Source: Ananas comosus (lineage: Eukaryota > Streptophyta > Magnoliopsida > Poales > Bromeliaceae). Taken from it: DNA of 64,000 nucleotides. This document shows, piece by piece, positions 34,024 through 46,622 of this stretch. Position 1 is the stretch's first letter. Each line of letters starts with the position of its first letter. The stretch spans positions 4,403,833-4,467,832 of the forward strand of contig NC_033623.1 in NCBI RefSeq assembly GCF_001540865.1, written 5' to 3'. Both the position numbers and the translations under genes were made by a program. The notes under the pieces were generated by a model, which had not been told where the DNA came from, ran no database searches, and saw nothing but the letters and a program-made list of their open reading frames with translations.

Positions 34024-37000
34024 TGTCACGCCCCAAGTTTCAACTCAACCCTGGTTCGCCAACCCGCATACACAAGATGCTCTATGTACATAAAGCGATA
34101 GTAGTACCTATAAAGCATACAAGAGTAACTACAATCAAGTAATAGAGCTGGAAAGAAACTGCTAAAACTAAAACGTAATCCTATACATTCATAGATCCAA
34201 AGAGTACATAAACACCTCACAAAACTCTGAAATATAAAATATCCATCTGTATGTACAATGACCAAACACCAAAAGCTATCTCCAAAAAGAGTACTCCGCT
34301 AGCTCTGTAACCAAGGTAGGTAGGGATTTAACTCACGACTCCTTTATCTCGATCAATGACAGCGATAGGAATTGAGGGCTCTGCAAGAAAAAGGAGTAAC
34401 AATGCGCGTGATAACTACTATAAACAATTAGTCCTCAGTGGATATCGTCACCGACGCTAATGGCCTACCCACTAAGTGTACAAAATTGAAAGAAAAGCTG
34501 GGTTAATAAAGGAGAAAAAGTAGTAAAGTTGGAAAGAAATTTACAGCTACCATGCCACTACACTACTAATGCTCAAGTCACACTATCACTAAAGTGCATG
34601 CATCAGCTTTTATCGAACAGACAAAAACTACTCAAGCCAAAGGGACCTCCATAAGGCAGGTCCAGCCTGTGCCAACCTACTGCTACGCACTACCCTCAGG
34701 GGTGGCCGAACTAAATAGGACGCCCAAAAAGGTTGCTGCGACATTAACGCACCAAAGGCCAAGCTCCGGGGCGGCACTCGAGGGGTGCCAACCCACCGAA
34801 AAAAATGTGTACTTTGTCGGGCTCAAATTTGGCTCATACAGGCTGTAGTCAATATAAATAATCAATCAGATCAGTAAACAGAAGCTCCCATGCTATCGGC
34901 ACAATCTGATACAAAAAATCTAAGATTTGGGACCATCGTCAGTCTGGATGGCACCCGACTATGCAAATCAGTAAACTCTACTGTAAAAATTCACTCGGCA
35001 TCTCAGCACAATCGTAAATCCAACCTACACTAATCTGTGCACTCGCAACTCACTAATAGGGGCGAGAAAGCAGTAAAAACAGTTAACCTAGTTAATTCCT
35101 AATGATGGCAATTAACATGTTTAGAGTGTAGGTTTTCTCTTAAGTCAAGTCCCAATTTAGCAATAATTAATCTTTTAAAAACAGGTTTGACATGCTCCAA
35201 ATTCAAATTTCATAACTATATATGCAAATCTAAAATTTGAGCTAAACAATCATGATGAACAAAACAATTGCATGCCGAAATTACTAATAGACTTCAGAGG
35301 AATTTCATTGAATTCGGTAAACATCAATCCACCTAGAGCGCTAATCCGACTACGGATCAAACTGGAACTACACAAGCACCTTCTCCTAACTCCAATTAAT
35401 AGGGAAGTGAAGGAAAAATCCACGAATCCCTGTCGGACTTAACCGAATTAAAAGCCGAATAAGGATTCTAGTGAAAAGCTTTTCAAAGAGGGTGATATGG
35501 TTCTCACTATATCTCGTTTGAAAGATGAATTGCAGCAATGGGATTGGACCATATATTTCGACTTCGGAATCGAATTTACTTAACCATGAGTCAATGCACC
35601 TTAAAGTTTACCTGGGGGTAACTTCAATTCAGCTAACATTTAGGTGCGGATCAGCTGGAATCCCCTAAATAGCTCGCACAAGAAAGTTGGAGTCAAAACA
35701 CCCAAAAGAAGTAGCTCAAACATCCAATTTCAGCATTGAATCAAAATTACCTTAATTGGAGCTCAACTCCTTGCAGTTCAGCTGAGTAACTTGCGCCACC
35801 AACTTCTCCTAACCAGATGGTTCACGAGCATGCCCTAATGTTGCAGTTGGAAGTATCAAAATCCATTAATTTCCTTCTCAAAGCCAAGTGCCATTGCTGA
35901 ATTGCGCATGCTGCTGCTGTTGAAACTGCAACTTGTTGCTGCTGTTGAAACTGCAATTTCCTTGACCCACAAAGAGAACCAGTGCAAAAAGAGGGTATAG
36001 GGCAATACAAGATTGATCTAAAGTACCTATGCCATAGGATAAGTTCAATAATTACCCTTAAATTCTATCATAAAGGTCAAATAGAGCTCAAGAATTCAGC
36101 TTCATCATAAAAACTATTTTTTTGGTTGAAAACTTCAATGAAAACTGAAATTCAGGAAAAACTAGACATCAAATCAATCCAAACAAAGTTCTCACCAACT
36201 CTAGATGAAGATAAGATCACTCCTAACCTTTCAAAAGCTCAGCTACATAGGTATATTAAAAGAAATTCAATCAAGAATTCAGCTTGTTCAAAATCAGCAT
36301 AAAACTTCAATTTCAGCGACCTTCACCTTTTCAGCAATTAAACACGACTTACCTGGTCATTTTCTGAATTAAAACACTCCTCATGTTCACCTCTTCTCCG
36401 AGAATACGAACAATCAATTCCCCAGCAATTTGGATTTCGAAATCTCTCAAAATTCCATCTTGAACTCAGCTGCAGGCTGCTGAAATTCTGCTGCTGCAGA
36501 ATGTTAAGGTTGATGTTGATGTTGCCGCAGCTCCTAGGACTCGCAGGAAGGAGTACAGCTCAAGGAGAAAAGGAGAACGTAACCAAGGTGATCCTCGGCT
36601 CCAAAACACTGAAAACCTCCAATTTAAACTGAAAAATCACCGCATAATAGGTTGGAATTGGATTAAGAACAAATAAAATCAGCATATAGCCATTTCGGTT
36701 GGACTGGATCAAAACCCAAAATTTCCTCAATATTAACCCTCCAAATAAACTCAAACGACTTCCCCACCATCTCTGGATGAAGATAAGCTCACTCCCAACC
36801 TTCCACAAGTTCAGGTAAAAAGCAAAAACCAAAGGAAATCCATCAAAACTCAAGGACATGCAAAAATTCCACAGGTTCTCATTTCGGTTTGTAAAGCTCA
36901 ATGCAAATAGAAATTCACACCATACCAATCATTAATTCAACTCAATTAAACTCCCCTCCTGTTCTACGTGAAGATGCTCTTGTCCCCAACTTCTCAAAAG

Positions 37001-37812
37001 ATCATGTAGCAAGGTAGATTAAAAGAAACTAAATCAAAACTCAGCTCAACCAAACAAATCAGCATAAGCTCCAATTTTAGCAACCTTCACTAATTCAGCA
37101 ATTAAATCCAATAGACCAGAAAATTTGCTGAAGTAGATCACTTCTCAAGTTCTCTTCAAATTCTACCTGTGCATGAACTCTTCCAACATCCCAAAGCCTC
37201 GAAATCCCCTCAAATACCAAGAAGAAAGATGCTTGACTATGCTGTCAGGCTGCTGTTGCTTGCTTAAATTTGCTGCAGCTTGTTGGCTGCTAGTGCTGAG
37301 ATGCCCAACCAGCAGAGATGAAGAGGGAATAGGAGGAGTTCGTGATGAAGGGTTTGCTGATATTCCTTGCTCCAGCTTGCAGTGAAGAAGGGGAAGAAGA
37401 AGAAGAAGTCCACTGGTGCTGCAACTAGAGTTCCTTACTGCCGCTGCTAGTGGACTGCTGTTGCTAGTTTGGTATCCTGTGCAGGGAGAGTAGGCAGCGA
37501 GAATGGAGAGGAGCAAGAGAAGAGCAAAAGTAGAAGTTTTAGAAGAGGGAGGAGGAGTCCACTTTCAGTTTGCTACAGGAAAAAGACTCCAATTAGCTAG
37601 GTTGGTGGGGAAAAATAAGTTGAGCCTTGGCTCAACAACAAGCAACTAAACTTGATCCAGCAGGAATTTAATTCCAATTCAGGAATATTTGTGACATCAA
37701 TTTCATGTCCAAATCAATTCCAATTCATTCTGACACTATCTAGAAGTGTCAAGTAATTCAATAACTGTAATTGTTTCGACAAAACATACCTTAAATTTTT
37801 CGGAACACTACA
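34024..37812 (-). mobile_element. Reverse-oriented long LTR (3.8 kb)
   Basis: It begins TGTCACGCCCCAAG and ends CGGAACACTACA on the plus strand, the reversed TG...CA pattern of this LTR family. The interior is non-coding, with poly-Q-like CTGCTGTTG repeats (35910-35955, 37245-37300). The right flank AGACA continues in frame with gag of fragment G. The left flank (AGATATT) is only similar to AGACA, so the duplication is not proven. Confidence 0.5.
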
Positions 37813-39010
37813 AGACAACCTAAGCACCCTCGATCCCAGGGCAGGGCTAGGAGCACATCGACTGGCGGCCAATAACAGAGGAAGCCTCGCTGCGTGATTT
37901 GCAGTAAGGCACATTGGGTGTCTGCCTGCTCTCGGCGAGCGGGTGGATGGTATGAATGCGGGCAAGAGGGGCACATTCGAGCCAACTATCCCAAGATTGA
38001 CCCTAGCAATGATTGTTACTTCTGTCCCCTCCACTCCTCGCCAGAACTAGGGAAGTGCATCGGCAGTTGCTTTATCTGGGTGCCCTTGTACTTCTAAATA
38101 GCCTAAGAGAGTATGCTAGGCTTCTGGAGGTCGGGTCTATGTGATGACCCAACAAGCAGATCCACTAGAGGAGAATTTGGCAGGTAGCACAACTGTTTAC
38201 GATTTTCAGGCTAAAATATTATTCAACACTAGAACGGCTCATTCTTTCCTTCTTTCCTTGCTGAGGACTTTTTGATTACCCATGGGATTGCGGTTTAGTT
38301 TATAGACTCTAAATGTTTGGTTGGTGTGCCTGGTTACCAGGTGCTAGTGGTTGAGGAGTGTCAATCTTGGTTGATTTTGTTGGGTGAGAAGTTTCCTATA
38401 GACATAATGGTCATTTGGTTGAAGCAGTGCGACATCATACTTAGGATGAATTGCCTCACAAGTATTAGCTACGATCTATTGTTTATATCGGACTTTGATC
38501 CTAGCACCACCTGGGGAGGTGGAAGTTGTTTATTTGGGATACGAGAGAGAGGTGTTCCTAAGGATGAGTTTAGAATCCTAAGTAGAGCCAACCGTAAATA
38601 GGTGTGTAGCTTATCTGGTCATGGTCTTTGACACCCGCATTGAGGCACTTTCTCGGAGGAGATTTTGATGGCTCAAAAGTTTTCCAACACTCCCTGTTGA
38701 GTCGCCGGGGATGCCTTTGGATCGAGAGATTGAGTTCGCAGTAGACTTGGCTCCTGGTACCACACCTATCTCAAAGGCGCTTTACTGAATGGCATTTGCT
38801 GGGCTTCTTTAGGCCTAGCATGTTCTGTGGGCCACATTGGTTCTTTCTTGAAGAAGAAAGATGGTTATTTACAGCTCTGCATCAACTGCTGGGAACTAAA
38901 CAAGGTCAGGATAAAGAAGAGGTACCCTTTTCCGCGGATCGATGATCTCTTTGATCAACTTCAGCGGTTGCTAGCGTACTCCAAGATCGATACACAATTG
39001 GGGTACCATA
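37813..39010 (+). pseudogene. gag zinc knuckle-protease-RT remnant, element G
   Basis: The plus strand encodes the zinc knuckle region (CVICSKAHWVSAC, then WYECGQEGHIRAN, where the first Cys of the second knuckle is now Trp; about 37890-37990). A protease with FNTRTAHSF follows (Asn for the catalytic Asp at 38225-38227). The pol linker is MPLDREIEFAVDLAPGTTPI (about 38710). The start of RT (KKDGYLQLCINCWELNK, about 38850; [11 protein letters not shown], about 38985) comes next. Many stops and frameshifts are present. The fragment ends abruptly where inverted fragment F begins. Confidence 0.75.
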
Positions 39011-39387
39011 AATGCTGCTAGAGCATTAGTCAATCCAAAAGGCATCACTGTGAACTCATAATGCCTATACCGTGTCCTGAAAGCCATCTTGGGAATATCC
39101 TCAGCCTTCACGTTTAATTGGTGGTAACCTGATTGCAGATCAATCTTTGAGAAAACACAAAATCCTTATAACTGATCGAATAGATCGTCGATGCGTGGCA
39201 AAGGATACTTGTTCTTAATGGTCACTTTATTCAACTCCCGATAATCAATAAAAAGCCTAAGTGAACCATCATTCTTCTTCACAAATAACACCGGCGCTTT
39301 CCGAGGCAACACACTCGGTCTCACAAAACCTTTCTTCATCAAATCCTGAAGTTGCGCCTTTAACTCTCGCAGCTCAATCGAAGCCAT
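39003..39387 (-). pseudogene. Reverse transcriptase fragment of F
   Basis: The minus strand reads [36 protein letters not shown] and [16 protein letters not shown], then stops at the junction with G near 39010. There is one stop after DDLFDQL. The catalytic IDD box and everything downstream are missing. Confidence 0.8.
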
Positions 39388-39802
39388 TCTCTAAGGTGCC
39401 TTCGAGATCAGTGCAATTCTAAGAACTACGTCAATTACAAAATCTCCCTATCTGGTGACATGCTCAACAGCTCAGGGGGAAACACATTCGGGAACTAGTG
39501 GACTATAGGGATATCCTTGATTCCTAGTGCCGCCGTAGGCACCTCTACTACCCTCGCCAAGAAGGCCACGCATCCTCTACTTATCCTCTACCTCGCTCTG
39601 TCGAGATCATCGTAGCGAAAAGAGTACTCTAACAACCTCGATACACAAACTCGTCCTGTGCTGGCTCGCGGAAGGTTACCGTCCTCGCCATGCAATTAAT
39701 CGTCGTGATGTACCTCGCCAGCCAATCCATCCCGAGCACCACATTAAAATCCTGTAGCTGCCGTAAGACTAACATGTCTGCCGGCATGATTCAAGGTCCT
39801 AG

Positions 39803-40000
39803 CTACACTGAACAAGAACAACAGCACTCCTTCACGTGCAGAACATGATCAAGAATCTGCACCTCACGTGCACGTGGCAACGGCCATATCTCTAGTCCAT
39901 ATAGTAATGTGAATGCTCTACTAATGAATGAATGTGATGCACCGGTATTAAATAATGCATGCACTCTAATACCAGGTAATAAAATGATACCTACCACCAC
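39803..40000 (-). pseudogene. Protease fragment of F, Asp to Asn
   Basis: GIRVHALFNTGASHSF shows the retropepsin motif with Asn (39947-39949) in place of the catalytic Asp. The stretch between this and the RT (39388-39802) keeps patchy pol similarity in several frames. Confidence 0.75.
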
Positions 40001-40019
40001 ATGATCGACTGTAGAAGAG

Positions 40020-41357
40020 TCCTCAACCTGTGCGGCATAGACCTGACTGCTCTGGTTCTGCTATCTCCTGTCTGAAGTGCAGGAAGGCAGAGCCTGGTTG
40101 GTCTGTGAATACGTCGGTGGTGCTCTTGTCCTCTACTGCGGTGAAGGAGGGGCTGATGCCAATAATGGTGCTGATGAAGCCGTAAGGGGACACGACGCCC
40201 GCATGTGCCTTGACTGTCCACATCAGTAACAGCGCCCCCTCTACTGGTCACAGGTGTAGGGAGGATGCTGCCCTCTACAGAAAATGCACCAATCAGACTG
40301 TGACTGCCTTTGCTACTGCCTATGAGATCCACCAGACCTCTGTCGCCCTGAACAACCATGACCCTGGGAGTGAGATCGCGACGGTCGGTCTTCTCTCACT
40401 GGTCTGTCATCCCTCCTCCGGCACTGGCCGCTTCTTTTCTGAACTTTGCCCTGATACTAGAACTCCCTCTTTTAGCATCGTAGCGCCCCGTTCTACCCAC
40501 AGAGCCTGCTCAGTAGCCGGATCCAGGGTCTGCAACCTCTGCCACTGAACCAAAGTATAAATCTCCGGACGTAGCCCTCTCTCGAACAGATACACCCTGT
40601 GCAGCTCGTCCTTCGCAACGAATGGCACGCAGTTAAGCAACCGTGTGAACTCCCTGAGGTACTTCTGCACTGATCTGTCTCCCTGCTGTGAATTCTTTAG
40701 ATCTTCTTCGAGTTTTTGTTTTATGTTGTTCAGGAAATAGGTCCCAAACAGTAATCCATGAAACTCATCCCAAGATATTTGTCGGGTGCCTCGAAGTCCA
40801 CTGGGTCTAGTCCTCCGCCACCATGCATCCGCATCTCCCTCCAAACAATGCACTACCATGTGTACTTTTTCTCTCTCTGGGATGAAGATGTCCTGAAATA
40901 GCTTATCCATGGCTGCCACCCAAGCCTCCACTTCCCAAGGGTGAGTATCATGGCCAGCAAATCGAGGTGGATCAAATCTTCGAAAACGGGCCAACCGCTC
41001 GATAATTCACTCCTGCTCCGCCTTTGTCAATGGCTCATCCCCCCTGGGTACCTCTCTACTATGCGACAGCGCTGTCAGTGTTGTGATCGTCGGAGGTGCA
41101 GAGGCTGCGAGAATCTCTGCTGTTGTAGTCGGTTGTGGCAACTAAGGTTCTCTAGCTTGCGGTGCTGTACTAAACTGCCGTGTCAACACCTCACACAACC
41201 TCTGTAATAGTGCACCTTGCTGCTTAGTAACCTCTGTCAAGGCAGCCAACTGCTCCCGAAGATCGAGTGGTGCACTTCGTCCTGCTTGCTCCAGCTCTAT
41301 GGGTGGCGCTGGTGTGGCCTGTGTCGGTGGTCGATCTCTGCGCGTCATTCTGATCAC
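40020..41357 (-). pseudogene. gag: gag of element F
   Basis: The N-terminal part (41357-41142) starts MIRMTRRDRPPTQ and has a short Leu-rich helix. The Retrotrans_gag domain occupies 40994-40407 (EAWVAAMDKLFQDIFIPERE, DAWWRRTRP, NSQQGDRSVQKYLREF). CCHC-like knuckles lie at about 40300 and 40220 (CIFCRGQHPPYTC, CGQSRHMRAC), broken by stops. The order and strand agree with the protease and RT pieces at lower coordinates, so F is one minus-strand element. Confidence 0.8.
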
Positions 41358-41633
41358 CTACAATAGCACAATATAAGTCACACATAGTAACTTAGCACTC
41401 GACCCAATCCAGCGAGAGTCCAAAACATCTCTTCACCTCTGTGTAATTATGTCGTCTGCAACCAACATAATTATCCAATAGTGGTAGACATGCCGATCAC
41501 TTTTGCATTCCTTTTAAAGAGTTTATACAATTCAATCATTGACCTTCTCTAAAAGTCATGACTCTTACGTCTTACTTTCCTAAGGTCTGCCAAAGGTCTA
41601 AGGTTTTCTAAGTCCCATCGACCTATCCCTATA

Positions 41634-41644
41634 CTATGATACCA
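41634..41644 (-). other. Primer binding site of F
   Basis: The minus strand reads TGGTATCATAG, a one-base variant of the initiator tRNA-Met complement. It lies eight bases inside the LTR end at 41653. Confidence 0.7.
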
Positions 41645-41652
41645 ACTTAATT

Positions 41653-42248
41653 TGTCACGCCTCGGGTTATAACAGAACCCGGGCTCGTTAACAAATCCGC
41701 TGCGTACACGGGAAGCCCCGTGCCCACGAAGCGCTAGTACCTGCTCCAAGTATAATAAAGCCATACAGAAGAGCCAAATAGAGCTAAAGTATAAAATTAG
41801 CTAAACACTGAACTGTACAAAAACATCATCCGGATACAAGATCCAATACTTAGATATAAAAATAAATACAACCGATTGGCAAAAGCCAAACCCAAAATTT
41901 ACAGCAGTCTAGAAAAAATAATATCCGGGTCCAGTAGTCCTAAGCGAGTACGTCATCGACAATTACAACCCACCCAGGTCTACCAGAGGCATAAAGGGTA
42001 AAGTGGTAAAGAACAGATAAGAACTGCTGAAAGGAAAATTACCACTACTATATATGCCTCCACACTAGTATAGAACGAGTAAGTGTAAAAGGAAAGCAAT
42101 GCATCAACTCTAAAAATCTGCCTAGAATAATCCAATCAACCGACTGGCTCGAAAGAGCAGTTCCGCCTGCACTAGCATCACATCTGATCTCACTAACAAC
42201 CTGTGGATCGCCGACGTAGAACATACCCAAAAGTAATCAAGCCGCCTA
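41653..42248 (-). repeat. 5' LTR of F, truncated by LTR E
   Basis: It begins TGTCACGCCTCGGG on the plus strand, the reversed LTR end of this superfamily. Only 596 bases remain before LTR E starts at 42249, so E probably inserted into it. The continuation on the far side of E was not found. Confidence 0.6.
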
Positions 42249-43559
42249 TGTAACATACCGGATTTTAAATATAAAAGAGAAAAATAAATAAAAATAGTAT
42301 GAGATACTATTTTATTGGATTTAGAGAAGTGAAATATTGGTTGGGAACGACCTGTGCTGAAATCGGAGCGAAAACAGAAGATTTAGAATTTTCTGTTGGA
42401 AGCGGGACTAATAAATTAGCAGAAAATGTACAGTCTCAGAAAATTATGAAAATTAGCGGAGATGTCAGAAATATTTTTATGAGGCTAGATTTAAAGTTTT
42501 ATATTTTTCTGACACCCGTAGAGTGAGAAATAAAATCCGAAAACTATCTGATAAAGATTGCAGTTCGGCACAATTTTTGGCGACCAAACGGGGTCGAAAC
42601 TGAAATATTAAAATTTTTTTGGACTTATTAAGTAAAACCGAGCATGCCTGTCAAATTTGAGTTCAAACGGACGTTCAGAAGGGCTCCGGCGAAAAATAAA
42701 CTGCTCGAAGTGAATAGTGCGTAGTTGAGGGGCAAAATGGTAAAAAGGGTTTAAAACCCCTTTTCTTCTTCTCCTCCCAACCGTGGCTGGCCCAAGCCGA
42801 CACACCACACCACGCATACACAAGAACACACACGCATGGAAAGGAAAGGAGAGAAATCTCTTTCTCTCCTAAATCTCTCCAAAAAGAATGGATTTGGTGA
42901 GATTGAAGTTGAGGTGGATCGTCTTCGTCTTCTTCATCTTCTCCATGGTTTGAGCTCATTTTGAGGTGAGCTTCTTGAGCCCTTTAATGGTAGATCTTTA
43001 ATGGCTTGGTTTAAATACCTTATAAATGAATTTAGAGGAGTCCTAGCATGCTATCTAGATGATTAATGCTTGAATCATGGATCAATTTAGTGATTTTTGC
43101 ATCAGTTGTACGCTAGGACTCCAAAATGCAACTTTTAAAATATGAGGGTTTGATCTCATTTGACCCTTCGTAAACCTAATTGTAGGTAACGAAACGCGTT
43201 GGCGAAGACGGTTCGGCAATCCGACGAGCCGTTACAAAGTTATTAAAGAAATAGACGTTTAGCGCTTCGGTCCGCCGAGAGGCCGAGGCGACGTCGTAAA
43301 ATCATGGAAATGGATTTGAGCATCGTGGCACATAACCGAAGACCTATAATTTTCGGGGCGCAAGCGGAGCGGCTTGAGGCGCAGTTGCCAGTATCGGCCG
43401 TGCCGGATTACGGGTGCCGCGGAAGGCCGATTGCAAGTGTCGACAAGCAATCGGAACGCGAATTAAGGTGGGTTGGTTTACCTGAAGGACACTAGGTCGC
43501 CTTTATGTCTAAGAAACTAGAATCCATGTTGATGCCATATAAATGTAAATGAAGCATGT

Positions 43560-43870
43560 AATGAATGCATTTAGCTAAATAAATGCATGTGATTAGTATG
43601 ATGTAAATGCTAAAATAGAATCATTATGAGCAAGTTACATAATGCTAAATATGTAATGTAGAAATGCTAAATGCATTGTTATGAGCAAGTTACATAATGC
43701 TAAATAATGTAATATTAGAAATGCTAAATGCATAATGAGCAAGTTATATGATGCATGCTTATAGTATGATGTAAATGCTAAGTAGATGCATATAAATGAT
43801 ATATGAGATTATAAACGCATGATTAGCATTAATGAGATCATAGATGCATGCTTAGCATTGTGAGATTATA
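43560..43870 (+). repeat. Short tandem repeats with ATGCTAAAT in LTR E
   Basis: Degenerate units of about 60 bases combine ATGAGCAAGTTACATAATGC with GAAATGCTAAATGCAT. There are three clear copies, then decay into GATTATAWATGCATG units. Confidence 0.7.
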
Positions 43871-44299
43871 TATGCATATGAACTTGGTAGATAACTCTAG
43901 TTGATAGAGAGATAACATTGGAAATGAGAATTGATAACTCTAGAATGAGTATAATGCTTAATTGGACAATTAGTATGTGAATTAGATGCAGTGTCATCTA
44001 ACTTAGAGTTAAGGAACATAGGTCGTGAGTAGACCTAGAATCAAATAGATCGAGTGGCATCTAACCTAGTGTTAATAAACTAGGTCGTGAAATGAAAAGT
44101 ACTTAACCTAGAGTCAAGTGAATCTAGGTCGGAAAGAATAATGATCCTAGTGTAATAAACGTAGTTAAGAATGTGAAAGCAATAACCTAATGGGTGAACT
44201 AGGTTGAGAAAGGCTTAGACCTAGGAGGTCAGTTCCATAGGTTAAGACCAACCCCTATGTGATGTGAAATGGATTCCGGAATCCAAGGCTAAAAGGATA

Positions 44300-44520
44300 C
44301 ACCAAAGTGTGTCGGGTGTGTGCGACGATTTCGCCGCCCAACGGGCTAATGAACCATTGTCGTGGCGTGTGCGACGATTTCGCCGCCGGATGGTTAGCCA
44401 GTTTGTGGATCCTACGCCTGTTGACTAAATCACTGTCGTGGCGTTGTGCGACGATTTCGCGCCGGGTGGCTAAGTCATGGATCTAGGCCGTTGTTGGTGA
44501 GGTGCGATTCGTTCGCCGCC
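44300..44520 (+). repeat. Four GTGCGACGATTTCGCCGCC repeats in LTR E
   Basis: A GC-rich motif with the core GCGACGATTTCGC recurs with spacing of roughly 60-90 bases. The last copy is decayed (GTGCGATTCGTTCGCCGCC). Each is followed by a GGNTAGNNNA-type segment. The core is itself partly palindromic (GCGA...TCGC). Confidence 0.75.
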
Positions 44521-45534
44521 AGACGGCTAGGACAGGAGTACGGTGAGCTGTTGCCAGCTGAGGTGCATGTGAGCGTTCCTCACCTCGAACTAGACAGTGC
44601 GCGGACTATCCGCGATTGATTGATCAAGACCGAGTCGGGTGGCATAGAGAACTAAGGTAAGAGAAACTTAGGAAAGAATGGCCAGTAGAAAAGTGCGGAC
44701 AAAGTGTAAGAATAAAGATAAGTAAAAATAAAGATCCGCTAAGGAATAAGAATAGCTGATAAGTAAAGAAAGGTTACAAGTAAAGAATAGCTAAGAGCTA
44801 TAAAGTAAACATTAAATGCAATAGTAAAGAATGATTAGAAATAGTAGCGTTAAAAGTAACCTACTTGCATGATTACAGGAATTGCATATTGCATTTCGTG
44901 AGGCATGACATGTATTTCAATTGAATATATATCTGTTGTATATTGTTGAACTAACATGTTGGCAGTTGCCTCTTAGACCATGTTGGTTGAGCTGGTTCCT
45001 TGGTTGGTTAAACCCACTGAGGACTATGAACAATAGTCTCACCCCCGGTGTTGCTGTTCTTTGGGTACAGGGTTACACACGTGTGCAGCGCCGGGGTCAC
45101 AAGGCGGAGGCGTTAGTTCTGGGGCAGATAGCGCCCTACCATAGAACGAGACCAGATCTAGCATCACCCCGTCTATATACTTAGGGGTATAAGAAAATGA
45201 AAAGAATACAATGTATCAAATCTGTAGTAGTAAAATGTTGTAAATAACTTAGATTGCTTTGGGATGAACAAGGAATCGGATTGATGATGTAAAAACTATG
45301 AAAGTGAATGAATGTAATAACTTAAGGATGTTTATATTGTATGTATACCTTCACTTGCAATCTGATTGATATCATGTTCCTGGTTGGACCTTCGTGAATT
45401 GTATTGATTGCGATGCCTTGGAATGTACCAGGGGAGGACTCTGTCCGTAGTACAGGGGAAACCCTGTCATATTCGCGATGTCGGCGGGCCGGACCTCGGC
45501 CAAATAGGCGTGGTGCGTCGCGGGTTGACAGTTG

Positions 45535-45546
45535 TGGTATCAGAGA
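45535..45546 (+). other. Primer binding site of E
   Basis: TGGTATCAGAGA lies four bases after the LTR end. Only about 70 bases of the internal region follow before the assembly gap. Confidence 0.8.
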
Positions 45547-45614
45547 TAAAGTAGAGAATGGGAATGGCTCTTAACTGACCTAGGAAGACCCTAGGATATC
45601 TCTCTTTGTTGTTG

Positions 45615-45714
45615 NNNNNNNNNNNNNNNNNNNNNNNNNNNNNNNNNNNNNNNNNNNNNNNNNNNNNNNNNNNNNNNNNNNNNNNNNNNNNNNNNNNNNN
45701 NNNNNNNNNNNNNN
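45615..45714. other. Assembly gap, 100 N
   Basis: Exactly 100 Ns, the usual placeholder for a gap of unknown size. The sequence on the two sides does not look continuous. Confidence 0.95.
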
Positions 45715-46620
45715 AAAACAAGTTTCTAGGGTTTAGAATCAGTAAATATTCAAAGCCTTAAACTTTTAGATGACCCACATAGCTTATTTATATGTTTAGA
45801 AGACTTAGAAGTAGACTAGGATTGCAAAAAGTCATTTTTAAAAACCTGTGTCGTCCTCAAAGACCGGTCTTCTCAAGAAGACCGGTCTGTGAGAGACCGG
45901 TCTCTCAAGTGAGGAACTGGTCCCTCACTGCGTGACCAAAATCACAACGTTCGGGAACCGGTCTCTCAAGCTTGAGACCGGTCCCTCGCTGCGCAACAGA
46001 AATACCAAGGTTCGGGAACCGGTCTCTCATCATAGGGGATCGGTTGCATCAAAGTTCACGCAGTGAGAACCTTAGGGGAACCAGTCTCTTGACCTCAGGG
46101 ACCGGTCCCTGAACACAGAAAAGTTCAGTAAAGTATTTTTAAAGCAATCTAAGCCTTCTGAACTTATTCTAATCAAATATCTTCATCACAAATGATCTTT
46201 TCTTCATACCTTAGGTGCCGAACTTTACGAGTGAGTCTTTTTTCTTCAATTTAGATCTTTTCTTCAATCTTCTGCAATCAACTCTTCAAGACTCCATTCA
46301 ACATTACGAAATCCGCCAACCTATAAAATCCTTAACAGAGTTGGCTTCTGGCGTGTATCAGACTCCATTCATAGCGATCCAATAGCTCGTTTCGACCGGT
46401 TCAGCTATTCTGGAACCAATGGCGCTGACGGATTTGGGTCCTGATGCACGATTTTCGAGAAAAAGGGGTTTGATTAGTTTCACATATATAAATATATGTG
46501 GTTACTTGGTGGAATGTAATGAGGGTTGACTTCGTCGCAAATCGGCGATCAAATCAGATGAAGCGAAATGGTAGATTCGATGCCCTAGTTGTGCTGAACG
46601 CGCTGGTGCAATCCGATCGA
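45715..46620. repeat. LTR-like block with ACCGGT palindrome cluster
   Basis: No coding signal. From 45870 to 46115 the DNA carries about nine GAGACCGGTCTC-like palindromes in tandem context (for example GAGAGACCGGTCTCTC). The following sequence is CT- and TTC-rich. It could be the 5' part of another LTR family; its ends were not identified. Confidence 0.5.
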
Positions 46621-46622
46621 AA

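Larger units (their letters stand above)
42249..45530 (+). repeat. 5' LTR of element E (3282 bp)
   Basis: It starts TGTAACATACCGG and ends CGGGTTGACA, followed by a primer site. The first about 500 bases resemble the arms of the inverted repeat at 16.8-19.6 kb. A TTGGCGAAGACGGTTCGG segment near 43198 resembles the B LTR. The middle contains three tandem-repeat zones (43560-43870, 44030-44220, 44300-44520). Element E itself is lost in the N gap. Confidence 0.8.
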
